A stretch of DNA of 64,000 bases from Prorocentrum cordatum. Lineage: Eukaryota; Sar; Dinophyceae; Prorocentrales; Prorocentraceae. Of the stretch, positions 42,480 to 51,288 are shown in pieces. The notes beneath the pieces are model-generated. The model was not told the origin of the DNA, searched no databases, and was given only the letters and a program-made list of their open reading frames with translations. The stretch is from NCBI GenBank assembly GCA_963575745.1, contig CAUYUJ010018656.1, positions 1-64,000 on the forward strand, given 5' to 3'. How positions within the stretch are numbered: position 1 is the stretch's first letter; every line of letters starts with the position of its first letter. Made by a program: the position numbers and the translations under genes.

Positions 42480-42669
42480 CCCTTTTCGTTGGGGAGGGGC
42501 TCGGTGTTCCTTGATTGTTCTACAGCTTGCCTTAGGTTTTCATGAGGTTTTCCATGGGAGGTCGAAGGTTAACTTATGGAAAAAAGGGGCCTCGTTCCTC
42601 ATTTGGGGTTCCTTAGGTCAAGGCCCCGACGGTACGAAAGTTAGTGCTTCTGCCGTGCTTTGCTTCCCA
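42480..42669 (+). mobile_element. Dispersed repeat H, copy 1, ending at a 3' splice site
   Basis: TCGGTGTTCCTTGATTGTTC, TTCATGAGGTTTTCCATGGG and GGGTTCCTTAGGTCAAGGCC are collinear with 46939-47107. The stretch ends in TGCTTTGCTTCCCAG (42655-42669), a good pyrimidine tract and AG acceptor directly before the first exon-like sequence of the membrane-protein gene. This copy therefore looks like (part of) an intron. Confidence 0.65.
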
Positions 42670-45600
42670 GAGGAGCGCGACACTGAGGGCTGCGAGGGGT
42701 GGACGCACGCAGCGGTCGTGTTCGACAGGCGGGGGGACGGCAGCAAGGAGCCGATCTTGGTGGCCAAGAAGCTCCTGATGTCGGGCAAGTCGTCGAAGGC
42801 GGACTTCCAGTCGCGGAAGCTCTCGACGAAAGTGTTCGCCGCCGAGAGCTTGTACATGAAAGGTGTCAAGGTGGTGACGGTGGCAACCCGCGGTCTGATC
42901 GTAAACACCATGGGCGTCACTGACAAAGCGGACACAGCGGCGCCCCCCGAGGTCGACGATGTGGGGGACGATTTCGCCAGCCATTTTGTGCGACTCAAGA
43001 TTGACAAAGCAGGCCGGCGAACTTTCGATCCACCAAAGCTCTGGGTGGCTCCTGACCAGGTGGTGCACTTTTCGTGGCACGCCGAAAAGAAGCCACTGAA
43101 GCTCCTTCAAGCAGACGAGGCGTTCAATATTGAACAGAAGACCAAGGGAATCGAGATTGTGGACCGCGATGGCGATCGCGAGTGCAATTTTAAGCTTGCA
43201 GACTACAATATGCGCGCTGGCGACTACGTTTATTTAGTTTGCGATCAATACCCCACCGCCCGCATGCAAATCTCCGTCAAGTCAGCCATAACGGCCGGCA
43301 TTCTTCGAATCAGTTGGCAGCTTGCTGTGTTGGTTATTGCAGCCATCTTGCTGGCGATCCTGGCATATGTAACAGTGGATTACATAGAGGACTCATCCTT
43401 CGTCGAACATGTTTTTGATTGTAAGGGATTGGCGTCATATTGCGACGGTCCTGTCAAGCAGCTGAAAGATTATATTTTTGACACCGCTGCCGTACCCATC
43501 TTCTGCGCCTGCGCCATAGTGGTGCTCGGCATCCCTGCTACTATCATCAATTTACTGTGGCCTGCGCCAACATTATCCTCTTTCCGTGAGGGATTTCACT
43601 GCGACGTTGCCTTATCCATACGTATAGTGAGCTCGGTTTTCTTAATATTGCCGTTCGTCTTCGTAGTTGCGGATTGGGTTTTGATATCGAAGTACACTTG
43701 GGCCATCACGGACATCCTCCATGTGTTCGGCGCGTTCGTCAACACTCTGCTGGATGATGTGCTCAATATTCTCTTGAGCACAGACAGTCTGTTCGAGGTG
43801 GCCTCGAAACTAGAGAGCGTCGGTCTCGGTTCGGTTCCAGACCCCAGCATCATCGACACAATCATCAATTACGAGGCCCTGGTGCGCGGGTATACCCAAC
43901 TCGGGGTGGACTTGCTGGCCACCATGATACTGACCAGACTCATCGTAAACTTTCTCTGCCTGCTGTGCGTGGTGGTGAGCCTCGCCTACGGCTTCGCAGG
44001 CCTAGTCAGGCGCTCCCACGAGAGCCTACACACGTCCTGCTGGACGAGCGTCGTGGCCCTGGCGGCCATGCTGTGGCTTCTGGGGTTCAGCGCTTTCTTC
44101 AACGAGCTGTGGCTCGACGCCTACAAAACCTACACGGGCCCCGACGCCATCGTGAACGCGCCAGCCGGGAGCGGCTTGCCCTTGGCCGTGACCATCTTGT
44201 CCAGCTGCGGCAGCGACGCGACCGCGACCATCCCAGTCGGTGCGCTGGCCGAGCCTCTGGTGGCGGTCCTGGCGGGTTTGGGCGGCTCGAATCTCATTGC
44301 CCCCGCTGGGCCCGTGACGGCCGCGGACGTGCAGGAGTTCAGCGCGGAGGTCGAGACGCAAGTGCAGTCGCTGGTGTACTGGATGTCCCAGCCGGACGCT
44401 CGGATAGAGGAGTTCGCCGGGGCGCTCATCCCGGGCATCTCCCTGGAGGAGTTCAGGACGGTTCTGGAGGGGGGGCTGGACATCATTGCTGTGCTCGAGG
44501 ACACCGTCCAGTGCCAGCAGATCTCGCCGTTCCTGGGCGACGTGCAACGCATCCTGGACCAGAAGGTTCTCCCGGCCAGCCAGGGCGTGGTGTTCGTGGA
44601 GAGGGCCCTAGTCGTGCTGCTGGTCCTGTGGGCGATAGTCGCGAAAGTGGCGGCATACGTGTTCTTGCGCCCCCGCAAGATCTACAAGGACAGGGTGTCG
44701 CGGCGCTGGTTCCGCTTCAAGTTTTCCTACCTGGTGTCGGTCAAGTTGCGCATGACGAGCGTGGGTTACCACTTCTTCGAGCACAGAGTGGAAGGCTATT
44801 GGTGGAACACCCTCGAGTTCCTCCACGGCGTGCTGCTGCTGAACACGGTGATGGTCGCGGTGCTCTTCACCGGCGGCTGCATGCTCCTCTTCCTGGACAC
44901 CTCCACCAACCCGACCTGGGAGTGGGTGGTGGCTGGATCCATCCTGCTCATGGCCTCCTCGGTGCTGGGATTCGTGGGCGGGTGGCGGAACCTGGGCGCT
45001 ACACACAACAGAGTGCTCCGTGGGGTCTCCCTGCTCGTCGTCGCGGCCGGCACGGCGTGCCTCGCCTACTCTGCGGCGGACAACGTCGCTCGGCAGGTGG
45101 AGTGCCACGAGAGGATCGGGTACGACCCCGCGGCCGAGGGGCCCACCGCGCGGGCCGCGTTCGAGACGACCTCCGCGGCAACGCAGTCGGCGTGGAGCCT
45201 GGCCCTCACGGGCCAGGGCCTGGGGGTGGGCGACAGGGTCCTCCTGACGAGAGGCGCGGAAGGCTGCCCTCCTGCGGGCGGCAGCGACTCCGGCGCGCAG
45301 TCGGGGCCCGCCACGTCATACGGCCGCACCTACCCCTTCGACGTGGCCCTCGGGGGCGGTGTGTATGGCCTCTGCTGGTGCTCCGCCGCCGACGGCTGCG
45401 CGGGCGCCAGCAGCCACAGGCGGGGCTCGTGTTTCGATTCTCCTCCGACGCGATCCGACTTCGATTCCGATGGCTTCCGATTCCGATTCGTTTTCGGATT
45501 TCGATTCTGGGTTCGATTTCTCAGTGGAGGCCTTACTAGCCAGCCGATTTCGGCCGAGTCGAGTTTTCGTAACTCAGCTGTCGATTTCCCCCGATGCGAT

Positions 45601-45810
45601 GTAAGTGCACTGCTAGTCCGACGACTTGTCGATTCGATTCTGGGCTCTCCTCACAGGGCCTTCGCCGGCTACCTTTACGTCGACGAGCCCGTGGACAGGT
45701 TCCGGACGTGCACGCTGGAGATCGTCGCGGGGCTCTCGCAGGTGGCCTTCACCCTGGTGGTGATGCTTCCGTTCTGCCTGCTGCGGATGGTGCTCCGGGG
45801 CAACGTTGGG
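42670..45810 (+). CDS. Polytopic membrane protein with cupredoxin-like N-terminus (partial)
   Basis: The frame is open through the seen region; the first exon appears to start at 42670 after a CCCAG acceptor, and the first internal ATG is at 42778. 42988-43281 reads like a cupredoxin fold (FDPPKLWVAPDQVVHFSW, then GDYVYLVCDQYPTARMQISV), with the C-x2-H-x4-M copper site changed to C-x2-Y-x4-M, so copper binding is doubtful. About ten hydrophobic segments follow (near 43306, 43480, 43615, 43912, 44035, 44607, 44824, 44926, 45025 and 45727). An extracellular-type GVYGLCWCSAADGC motif, known from dinoflagellate repeat domains, lies at 45358-45399. One GC-AG intron (45420-45656) is inferred. Family and function are unknown. 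No stop is seen before a foldback element starts at 45915, so the 3' end is missing or spliced elsewhere. Confidence 0.75.
45420..45656 (+). mobile_element. GC-AG intron made of repeat J (introner-like)
   Basis: CACAG|GCGGGG marks the donor and CTCACAG|GGCC the acceptor. CACAGG occurs at both borders (45416-45421 and 45653-45658), as expected if an insertion duplicated its target. Removing 237 bp joins SSHR directly to AFAGYLYVDE in the same frame. The length is a multiple of three and the intron has no in-frame stop. The body, rich in GATTCCGATTCG, is homologous to 27545-27776. Confidence 0.75.
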
Positions 45811-45914
45811 GGGGGGGATGGGCCCAGGGGGGATGCATTTCACCCCGAGCGCCCGATAGCCCAAGCCTGCCCCGGATCATGCAGATTCGCTGTTGGGGGC
45901 CTCTCGCCGCTCTA

Positions 45915-46154
45915 CCGTGGATGTAAACAATTAACGCGAAAATGATTCATAACATTGGATTTCGCCATTCAAAGGCCGCGAGTTCCACATAGGGCAAGAT
46001 CGGCAGCTGCCCGCGAAAATGTAAACAACAAACGCGAAACACGGAAACACTTTTTTCAACCCGGGGCCGTTCGTGCCTAGCTTGCGTTCCATATCTTTGA
46101 ATGGCGGAATTCGATGCTACGGATGGGTTTCGCGTTAATTCTTTACGTCCACGG
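45915..46154. mobile_element. Foldback element F10
   Basis: Left CCGTGGATGTAAACAATTAA and right complement CCGTGGACGTAAAGAATTAA. The arms match imperfectly for about 65 bp, including CGCGAAA and TTCGCCATTCAAAG blocks. 240 bp long. It overlaps the nominal end of the upstream open frame, showing that the last 10 codons there are not exon. Confidence 0.85.
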
Positions 46155-46187
46155 CATCAGCATTGCGTCGCCGACTCCAGCTTCGGA

Positions 46188-46345
46188 GGGCACCAACTAT
46201 ACACCAACACCGATCCTGGCCCAGGATCACCCTGGGCCCAGGATCGGTGTATATGCCTTCTTGCGCAGGGCAGGAGGGCGTATACACCGATCCTGGGCCC
46301 AGGGTGATCCTGGCCAGGATCGGTGTTGGTGTATAGTTGGTGCCT
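46188..46345. mobile_element. Foldback element F1, copy 3 (near-perfect hairpin)
   Basis: Two 69-bp arms, left beginning GGCACCAACTATACACCAAC and right the complement ending GTTGGTGTATAGTTGGTGCC, differ by one inserted C and one base. The loop is 18 nt (TTCTTGCGCAGGGCAGGA). The arms contain GATCCTGGCC and GGGCCCAGG sub-palindromes. No coding capacity. Confidence 0.95.
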
Positions 46346-46938
46346 CCCTACAGCTCGATGTTTCTCCCCCTGATCGCTGGTCTCCCGGTGGTCTTCGGGT
46401 CATGCCTCGGGCCTCCGGCGGTCGTGGGGAGGGCAAGTTGGGCACCTCCGACGCGCTCTCGGCGGGGCGCCTCCTGCCGGGCGGCGTCCCGAGGCGCTGG
46501 AAAGAGCAGCCGAGCGCCCTCGAACTCGGGGTTGGACAGAACCCCCAACAGTGACACGTCGATTAGTGAATTGTCCGTTTTCGGTTCTCGAGAGGGCGCC
46601 GTGGCCGCTATTTTCCAGGCTTGCGCCCGCCAGGTTTGGGCCTCATGTCGTTTTCACTAAACCACGTTTTACTAAAGGGGGGTCTGTCCATCCCCGACGA
46701 ACATGTTTTTGACGATCTCGACGTTCGAAACGGCGAGCCTCGAAACTTCGAGCTGGTGGCATCCCGAGGGCAGAAAGCAGCCGAGAGCCATCGAGGACGT
46801 CGGACGACCTCGACGTTCGAAGCTTCGGGCCTCGAGAGACTTCGAGCCGGTCTCCCTCCTCTGAAGTTGTCCCCTCCGACGTTGCCCCTCGGGTCGGGAC
46901 GATCGAAATGGGTACAGTCGGGGCGCTGAAGGAGGTAT
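46346..46938. other. No gene recognised
   Basis: Includes CGACGTTCGAA-type short repeats at 46710-46850. No coding domain. Confidence 0.5.
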
Positions 46939-47107
46939 CCTTTCCGATTGGGATGGGCTCAGTGTTCCCTAATTGTTCTGCAGTTGGCCTCGGGTTTTGC
47001 TCAGGCTTTCGATGGGGAATCTAGGTTTAACGTTCTGCAAAAAAAGATGGCCTCTTTCCCTCTTTCGGGTTCCTTAGGTCAACGCCCCGACCGCACGGAA
47101 AGAACGG
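46939..47107. mobile_element. Dispersed repeat H, copy 2
   Basis: Collinear with 42480-42642: TCAGTGTTCCCTAATTGTTC, GCTTTCGATGGGGAATCTAG, GGGTTCCTTAGGTCAACGCC. No gene context is evident here. Confidence 0.7.
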
Positions 47108-47120
47108 GCTCAAAGACCGT

Positions 47121-47291
47121 TGGGCGTTGCGTAATGGGGGGGTCATAAATGGGGGGTGGCGAGGGTGGTCCGAAAAGGTACCCAAACGGTACCTAAACGA
47201 GCCCCCTGGGGCTCCGGAGGGGCCCGAAAGGGGCACGAAAGGGGACCGTTTCTGACCCCCCCAGTTATGACCCCCCCATTAAGCCACGCCC
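47121..47291. mobile_element. TIR element F7 with 7-bp target duplication
   Basis: Left TGGGCGTTGCGTAATGGGGG and right complement GGGCGTGGCTTAATGGGGGG; the inverted repeat covers about 35 bp on each side including GGTCATAA(A/C)TGGGGGG. AAGACCG flanks both ends (47113-47119 and 47292-47298). Inner part GTACCCAAACGGTACC is also palindromic. Confidence 0.85.
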
Positions 47292-47775
47292 AAGACCGAC
47301 AGCATTTTCTGTTCATCCTGAACCAGACTCACCGTCGGTGCCGCCACGGACGCTGCCCACGTGAGTCGGGGGAGCGTAAGACCCGGGTTTGCCGGGACTC
47401 GGGTTCGCCATCGTTTTTTGACGACCGCGCCTCGGATTTTGACGAGTAGGAGTTTCGTGGGATGTGTCTGCAGCGGGAGGCCTCGCCAAAATGCAGGCTC
47501 GGCCTCGTCATTTTTTTGACGACCTCGTCGGGGATTTCCGAGTCCCCCGTGCCCGGGTCTTACGTCTCCCCGAGTGAGGCAGGAGGCCTCCTGCCCAGCA
47601 GAGGGCCCGCTCGTCGGTGGTTGGACCGAAAGGTGTCCTCGGCGGCGAGGTCCGAGCCCTGCCCTCGCCGATCAAGTCGGGCAACCCGATGGGCGGAGGA
47701 GGAGGGGGAGGAGGAGGAGGAGGAGGAGGAGGAGGAGGAGGAGGAGGAGGAGGAGGAGGCGGAGGAGGAGGAGCA
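47292..47775. repeat. Unassigned sequence, then (GGA)n
   Basis: 47299-47690 has no recognisable gene; (GGA)n occupies 47695-47775. Confidence 0.7.
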
Positions 47776-48110
47776 TTGATCACATGGGGAAATCCGAACC
47801 CTATACCCCCTTCCCATGGGTTCTGGAGAATCTGTGGTTGGTGGGGGTCGGGTTCGGATGTCGCCACCCAGAGGAGGACGCCAAGACGGCCCCAGGAGGG
47901 GCCTCAAGAGGGGGAAACCAAAGGGGCTTCTCGAGCCCTTCGACCCTGAGATCCGACCTGGCGAAAACAATGCAGCATCGTGAGAAGCCACGACGGGAGC
48001 CCTGGACCCCATCTTTCTGAGGTCTTCTTCGAGCCCGATCGGTCTGGGAAGGCCCTGGGGCCCGAAACCAGGCGAAAACGCCTGGTGTCCAGTAGTTGCA
48101 AATCTCTAGA
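47776..48110. other. No gene recognised
   Basis: Unique sequence. At 48081-48104 CCTGGTGTCCAGTAGTTGCA has a partner ATCAGGTGTCCAACAATTGC at 48310-48329 on the other side of the next foldback. Confidence 0.5.
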
Positions 48111-48300
48111 CCTCCTGGACGGTGTCCGAGTAGATGGGGTCGGAGGATCCAGCCGCATCGCCGATGCATCGGCGATGCGGCTCGACGTGGAGACCGTGTT
48201 TCTCCACGCCGACGTCGCCGATGCATCGCCGATACATCGGTGCTGCATTGGCGATGCGGCGCGATCCTTCGACCCCGTCTACTCGGAACCCATCTAGGAG
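48111..48300. mobile_element. Foldback element F2, copy 2
   Basis: Arms GTGTCCGAGTAGATGGGGTC and complement GGTTCCGAGTAGACGGGGTC, then GCCGCATCGCC on both arms. The centre has CTCCACGCCGACG and GATGCATCGGCGAT palindromes. Confidence 0.85.
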
Positions 48301-48907
48301 GCCTCTGAAATCAGGTGTCCAACAATTGCCAAGGGATCGTTTTCTTATTCGTTGTTTTGCCGATTGGCGCGGGCCCCTGCACCTCCCCGCTCCCCCCCCC
48401 GTGGAGTAGATATTGGCTGTTTTTGGCGCCCGTTTCGAGCAGGTGGAGTCTTTCCCCTAGGACGCACTGTTGCAAACTGTCGCATTAATTAAGCAGGTCT
48501 GGAGCCCAACCCCCCCCCTGTCCCCCCCTCCGCCCAGTGTCGAAGCGCCGAATACGACAGCGTTTTCAAGTCAGGTGCTGGCGACCGCGACGCTGTTCCG
48601 CTGCGTCTTCTCCGCCCACATCACGGACCGCCAGCGCAGGACCGCGGCGGGCGCGGGGGAGCCCCGGGCGGGCGCCGCCGCGGGCCCGCTGCGCCGGTTG
48701 GGGCCGCGGCAGCGGCTTCTCGTGGCCGGTGCTCGGAGAAGAGACAGCGGCATACATCGTCGACATACATCGGAGGAGGAGGAGGATGAGGAGGAGGAGG
48801 AGGAGGAGGAGGAGGAGGAGGAGGAGGAGGGCAAGGTACACTGCTACCCTGCTACCCGTTTTCCCCTTTTTCGGCCTCCTGGGTGGCCCTCGTCTCCAGG
48901 CCCCAGG
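48301..48907. other. No gene recognised; short GAG tract
   Basis: GC-rich sequence with a GAG microsatellite at 48775-48830. Overlapping frames on both strands, no domain. Confidence 0.5.
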
Positions 48908-49072
48908 ATGGAGTCGGAGTGGATGGGGTCGGCGGATCGTTCTGCATCGTCGATGCGGCACGATGTGGGGCCCGAATTTTTCCACGCCGATCTCGCCGAT
49001 CTCGCCGATGCATCGGCGATACATCGGCGATGCGGTGCAATCCTCCGACCCCATCTACTTGGATCACATCTA
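48908..49072. mobile_element. Foldback element F2, copy 3
   Basis: Left GATGGAGTCGGAGTGGATGG and right complement GATGTGATCCAAGTAGATGG. The interior has ATCTCGCCGATCTCGCCG and GATGCATCGGCGATACATCG units. Confidence 0.8.
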
Positions 49073-49173
49073 GGGAGCTTCTAACAGCGGCATGAATCCG
49101 CGACTGCAAAGAGTATAGTTCGGAGGAGGAAAAGGTACCCATACTGCTACGCTTCGCCCACACTGCTACCCAT

Positions 49174-49331
49174 CGATGTGGGGCTGCCGGCGGGGGCGTC
49201 CCCCCCGCCGACAGCCCCACATCGACCCTTGTCGCGGGCAGCCACCGCGCGCCGACGGCGCTCCGACCCCCGTCGCGGCGGGACGATGCGGCGAGGTTGA
49301 CCCCGTCGGGGGGGTACCCCCCCACGCTTAT
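49174..49331. repeat. Dispersed repeat F6, copy 2
   Basis: Begins with a 51-bp hairpin (CGATGTGGGGCTGCCGGCGG against its complement ending CCCCACATCG), then the same landmarks as 39123-39275. It is interrupted after GCTTAT by an insertion. Confidence 0.85.
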
Positions 49332-49501
49332 TTAAGGGCGCCCTCGAGGGCGCGAAGTTATTCGCGCTTCGCGCTTCGCGGTTCGGCTCCGATTCCTCCT
49401 CACCCTCCTCTTCTCTCCTGGGAGGCGGCGCGAGAGCGCGAAGTTATTCGTACTTCGCGCTTCGCGCAGCGCGAAGCGCGAAGCTGGGAGCCCTTGCTTA
49501 T
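49332..49501. mobile_element. Insertion inside F6 with 6-bp target duplication
   Basis: A 170-bp insertion (counting one target copy). GCTTAT occurs at 49326-49331 and again at 49496-49501, and the uninterrupted F6 copy at 39.27 kb runs CGCTTG directly into TGAAGAAACCCAG. The insert carries two GCGAAGTTATTCG stretches (in direct orientation, each followed by CTTCGCGCTTCGCG) and a GCGCTTCGCG/CGCGAAGCGC inverted region. Confidence 0.85.
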
Positions 49502-49768
49502 GAAGAAACCCAGAGTACCTTTTAATACCTCTTGGTTTCCCCAGTGGTTGCGCGTGGGCATGGTCTGCGATCTGGGTCGTCGTGGCTTGGGGGGGCAACG
49601 CGTGCCCTCGTCGGGCCTCGTGGCGACACACTGCGGAGAGAGCTCCGTCGACGGCCTCGCCCGCACCCCCGGGCCCCGGAGGGCCGCTTGCACACCACAC
49701 CCTCTGAAAACCACACCTTTCCGAGTCTCCGAAGTTAAACTAGGGCGACGGGATCTGGACATATCGAC
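49502..49768. other. No gene recognised
   Basis: Unique sequence between the insertion and hairpin F1 copy 4. Confidence 0.5.
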
Positions 49769-49875
49769 GGCCCAGGCCTGGCCCATCCTGGGCCGAGGAG
49801 CGATGTCCATGCCGTCCTGGCTTGGCCAGGGATGCACATGCACCGCTCCTGGGCCCATCCTGGGCCAGGCCCCGG
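49769..49875. mobile_element. Foldback element F1, copy 4
   Basis: Left GGCCCAGGCCTGGCCCATCC and right complement CCCGGGGCCTGGCCCAGGAT, imperfect arms of about 42 bp with a CCTGGCTTGGCCAGG loop. Confidence 0.7.
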
Positions 49876-49908
49876 GCAGTGGATGCTCCCTCCTGAACGC
49901 ATGCTTTC

Positions 49909-50010
49909 GGAGGTCCGCGCTGACTTCTTGGATCAGCGCCGGGCCCCCCACTCTGGCGGCACCTCCTCCGCCACCTCTGGCGCGGATCCAAGAAATCTGC
50001 GCGGACCTCC
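49909..50010. mobile_element. Foldback element F5, copy 2
   Basis: Left GGAGGTCCGCGCTGACTTCT and right complement GGAGGTCCGCGCAGATTTCT; arms of about 32 bp share TTCTTGGATC(A/C)GCGCC with copy 1. Confidence 0.85.
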
Positions 50011-50196
50011 GATTGAGGGTGCCCTTGGTCCAAGGAGCTTCTGGCTTTTCGCTCCATCTTCGAGCCCCTGGGACCCTCTGGGCTCCGTGAGGGGTGCTCT
50101 CGAGGCCGTGGGGGCCTCCCTGGAAATTCTGGGGACACCTTGGGCCATGGGCACTTCTGGCGACACCCGCTTTATGCTTGTGCTGTTCCTCCAGGT

Positions 50197-51288
50197 ATGC
50201 TTCTCTTGCTTGTCGCGGGGGTTGCCTCCATCTTCGTCGTCTCGAAGGAGCCAGGCGCTCGGTGCTACACTCTGGGCGGCTGCGAGGTTATCGCCACGAC
50301 GACCACGCCGCCGCCGCCCGTTTTGCAGTCGTGCCCAGGGTGCTGCAATCTGTACGAGGCCACCTGCGACAAGCGCGTCGACCAGGCTGCCTTTCCCACG
50401 GTGCACAATGCGATGTCGTCGACAGATCGGCTGTGGAATTTCCCCAACAATATGATCAACATGGAACAGGCACTGTCCGCGGGTATGAGAGGCCTGATGC
50501 TCGATTTGTATTATCGGTGGGAGCCGAATGCAACTGCAAGTGAATTGGCCGGGCCTGGCACCGTGTTTCTTTGTCACGGCTATTGCGGTTTAGGCAACAT
50601 GCGATTTATCGACGCTTTGATTGACATAAAGACGTTCTTGGACGATAATCCGAAGGAGTTAGTAGTTTTCATCCTGGAGCAGTACGTGGCGTCTTACAGT
50701 GTGATCAAAGATTTAATTAACTCAGGCATGATGGAGTATTGCTGCTACGGCCATCCATCTTCTTCAGACGAATGGCCCACAGTAGGACAGCTGATCAGTA
50801 ACAACAAGCGCTTGTTGCTGTTTTCCAACAGGGCAGTGAGTTACACAGGCTCGTCGCATGATGGCAATATTTTGACCCACAGCGATTTCGGCTCTGACTT
50901 CGTGTCTGTCACGAGCGTGGATTGGTGGCATAAAGATTCTGACTACCTGGCGGCAACTACGTACTCGTACACTTCCCAGGTTACGATGACAAGCGATTGC
51001 TCGCTGAACAGCGACAAGAGTATGTATCCAATCGCAGATTTCGCTGAGACGTCTCAGTCTGCTGCACAACCTGGGCCAGCAGCATACCGGCTTATCGTCG
51101 CCAATCATTTCATATCAAACCCTTTGCCGTGCGAGTCGTGTGCGGCCAGCAGCAATCAGAATACGAGCTTGAAGTCGAGAATGTTGAGCTGCAAGTCTCA
51201 ATGGGACCACCAGCCAAATTTTCCGACGGTGGACTTTTGGTCACTAGGTGAAGTCGTTCGGGTATCCGGGCATTTAAACGAGCAGTGA
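50197..51288 (+). CDS. PLC-like phosphodiesterase (PI-PLC X-domain type)
   Basis: A 363-residue protein. The ATG at 50197 follows TTCCTCCAGGT, a good 3' (cis or trans) splice acceptor, and begins a hydrophobic signal anchor (LLLLVAGVASIFVV). A Cys-rich stretch (CPGCCNLYEATC) precedes the X domain. The first catalytic His is in FPTVHNAMSS (residue 70), then MRGLMLDLYY. The second His is in FLCHGYCG (residue 127), and KELVVFILEQYV and KRLLLFSNRA strands of the barrel follow. By family knowledge these TIM-barrel enzymes cleave phosphodiester head groups such as phosphatidylinositol; the eukaryotic calcium-binding Y and C2 domains are absent, so calcium-independent or secreted/lumenal action is likely. 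No intron, stop TGA at 51286. An upstream in-frame ATG at 50140 is less likely because it lacks the splice context. Confidence 0.85.
   Translation: MLLLLVAGVASIFVVSKEPGARCYTLGGCEVIATTTTPPPPVLQSCPGCCNLYEATCDKRVDQAAFPTVHNAMSSTDRLWNFPNNMINMEQALSAGMRGLMLDLYYRWEPNATASELAGPGTVFLCHGYCGLGNMRFIDALIDIKTFLDDNPKELVVFILEQYVASYSVIKDLINSGMMEYCCYGHPSSSDEWPTVGQLISNNKRLLLFSNRAVSYTGSSHDGNILTHSDFGSDFVSVTSVDWWHKDSDYLAATTYSYTSQVTMTSDCSLNSDKSMYPIADFAETSQSAAQPGPAAYRLIVANHFISNPLPCESCAASSNQNTSLKSRMLSCKSQWDHQPNFPTVDFWSLGEVVRVSGHLNEQ

Noticed and set aside
43965-45539. 524-codon frame overlapping the membrane-protein gene
   Set aside because: Arg/Gly/Pro-rich out-of-frame shadow; the main frame has membrane segments and conserved motifs.
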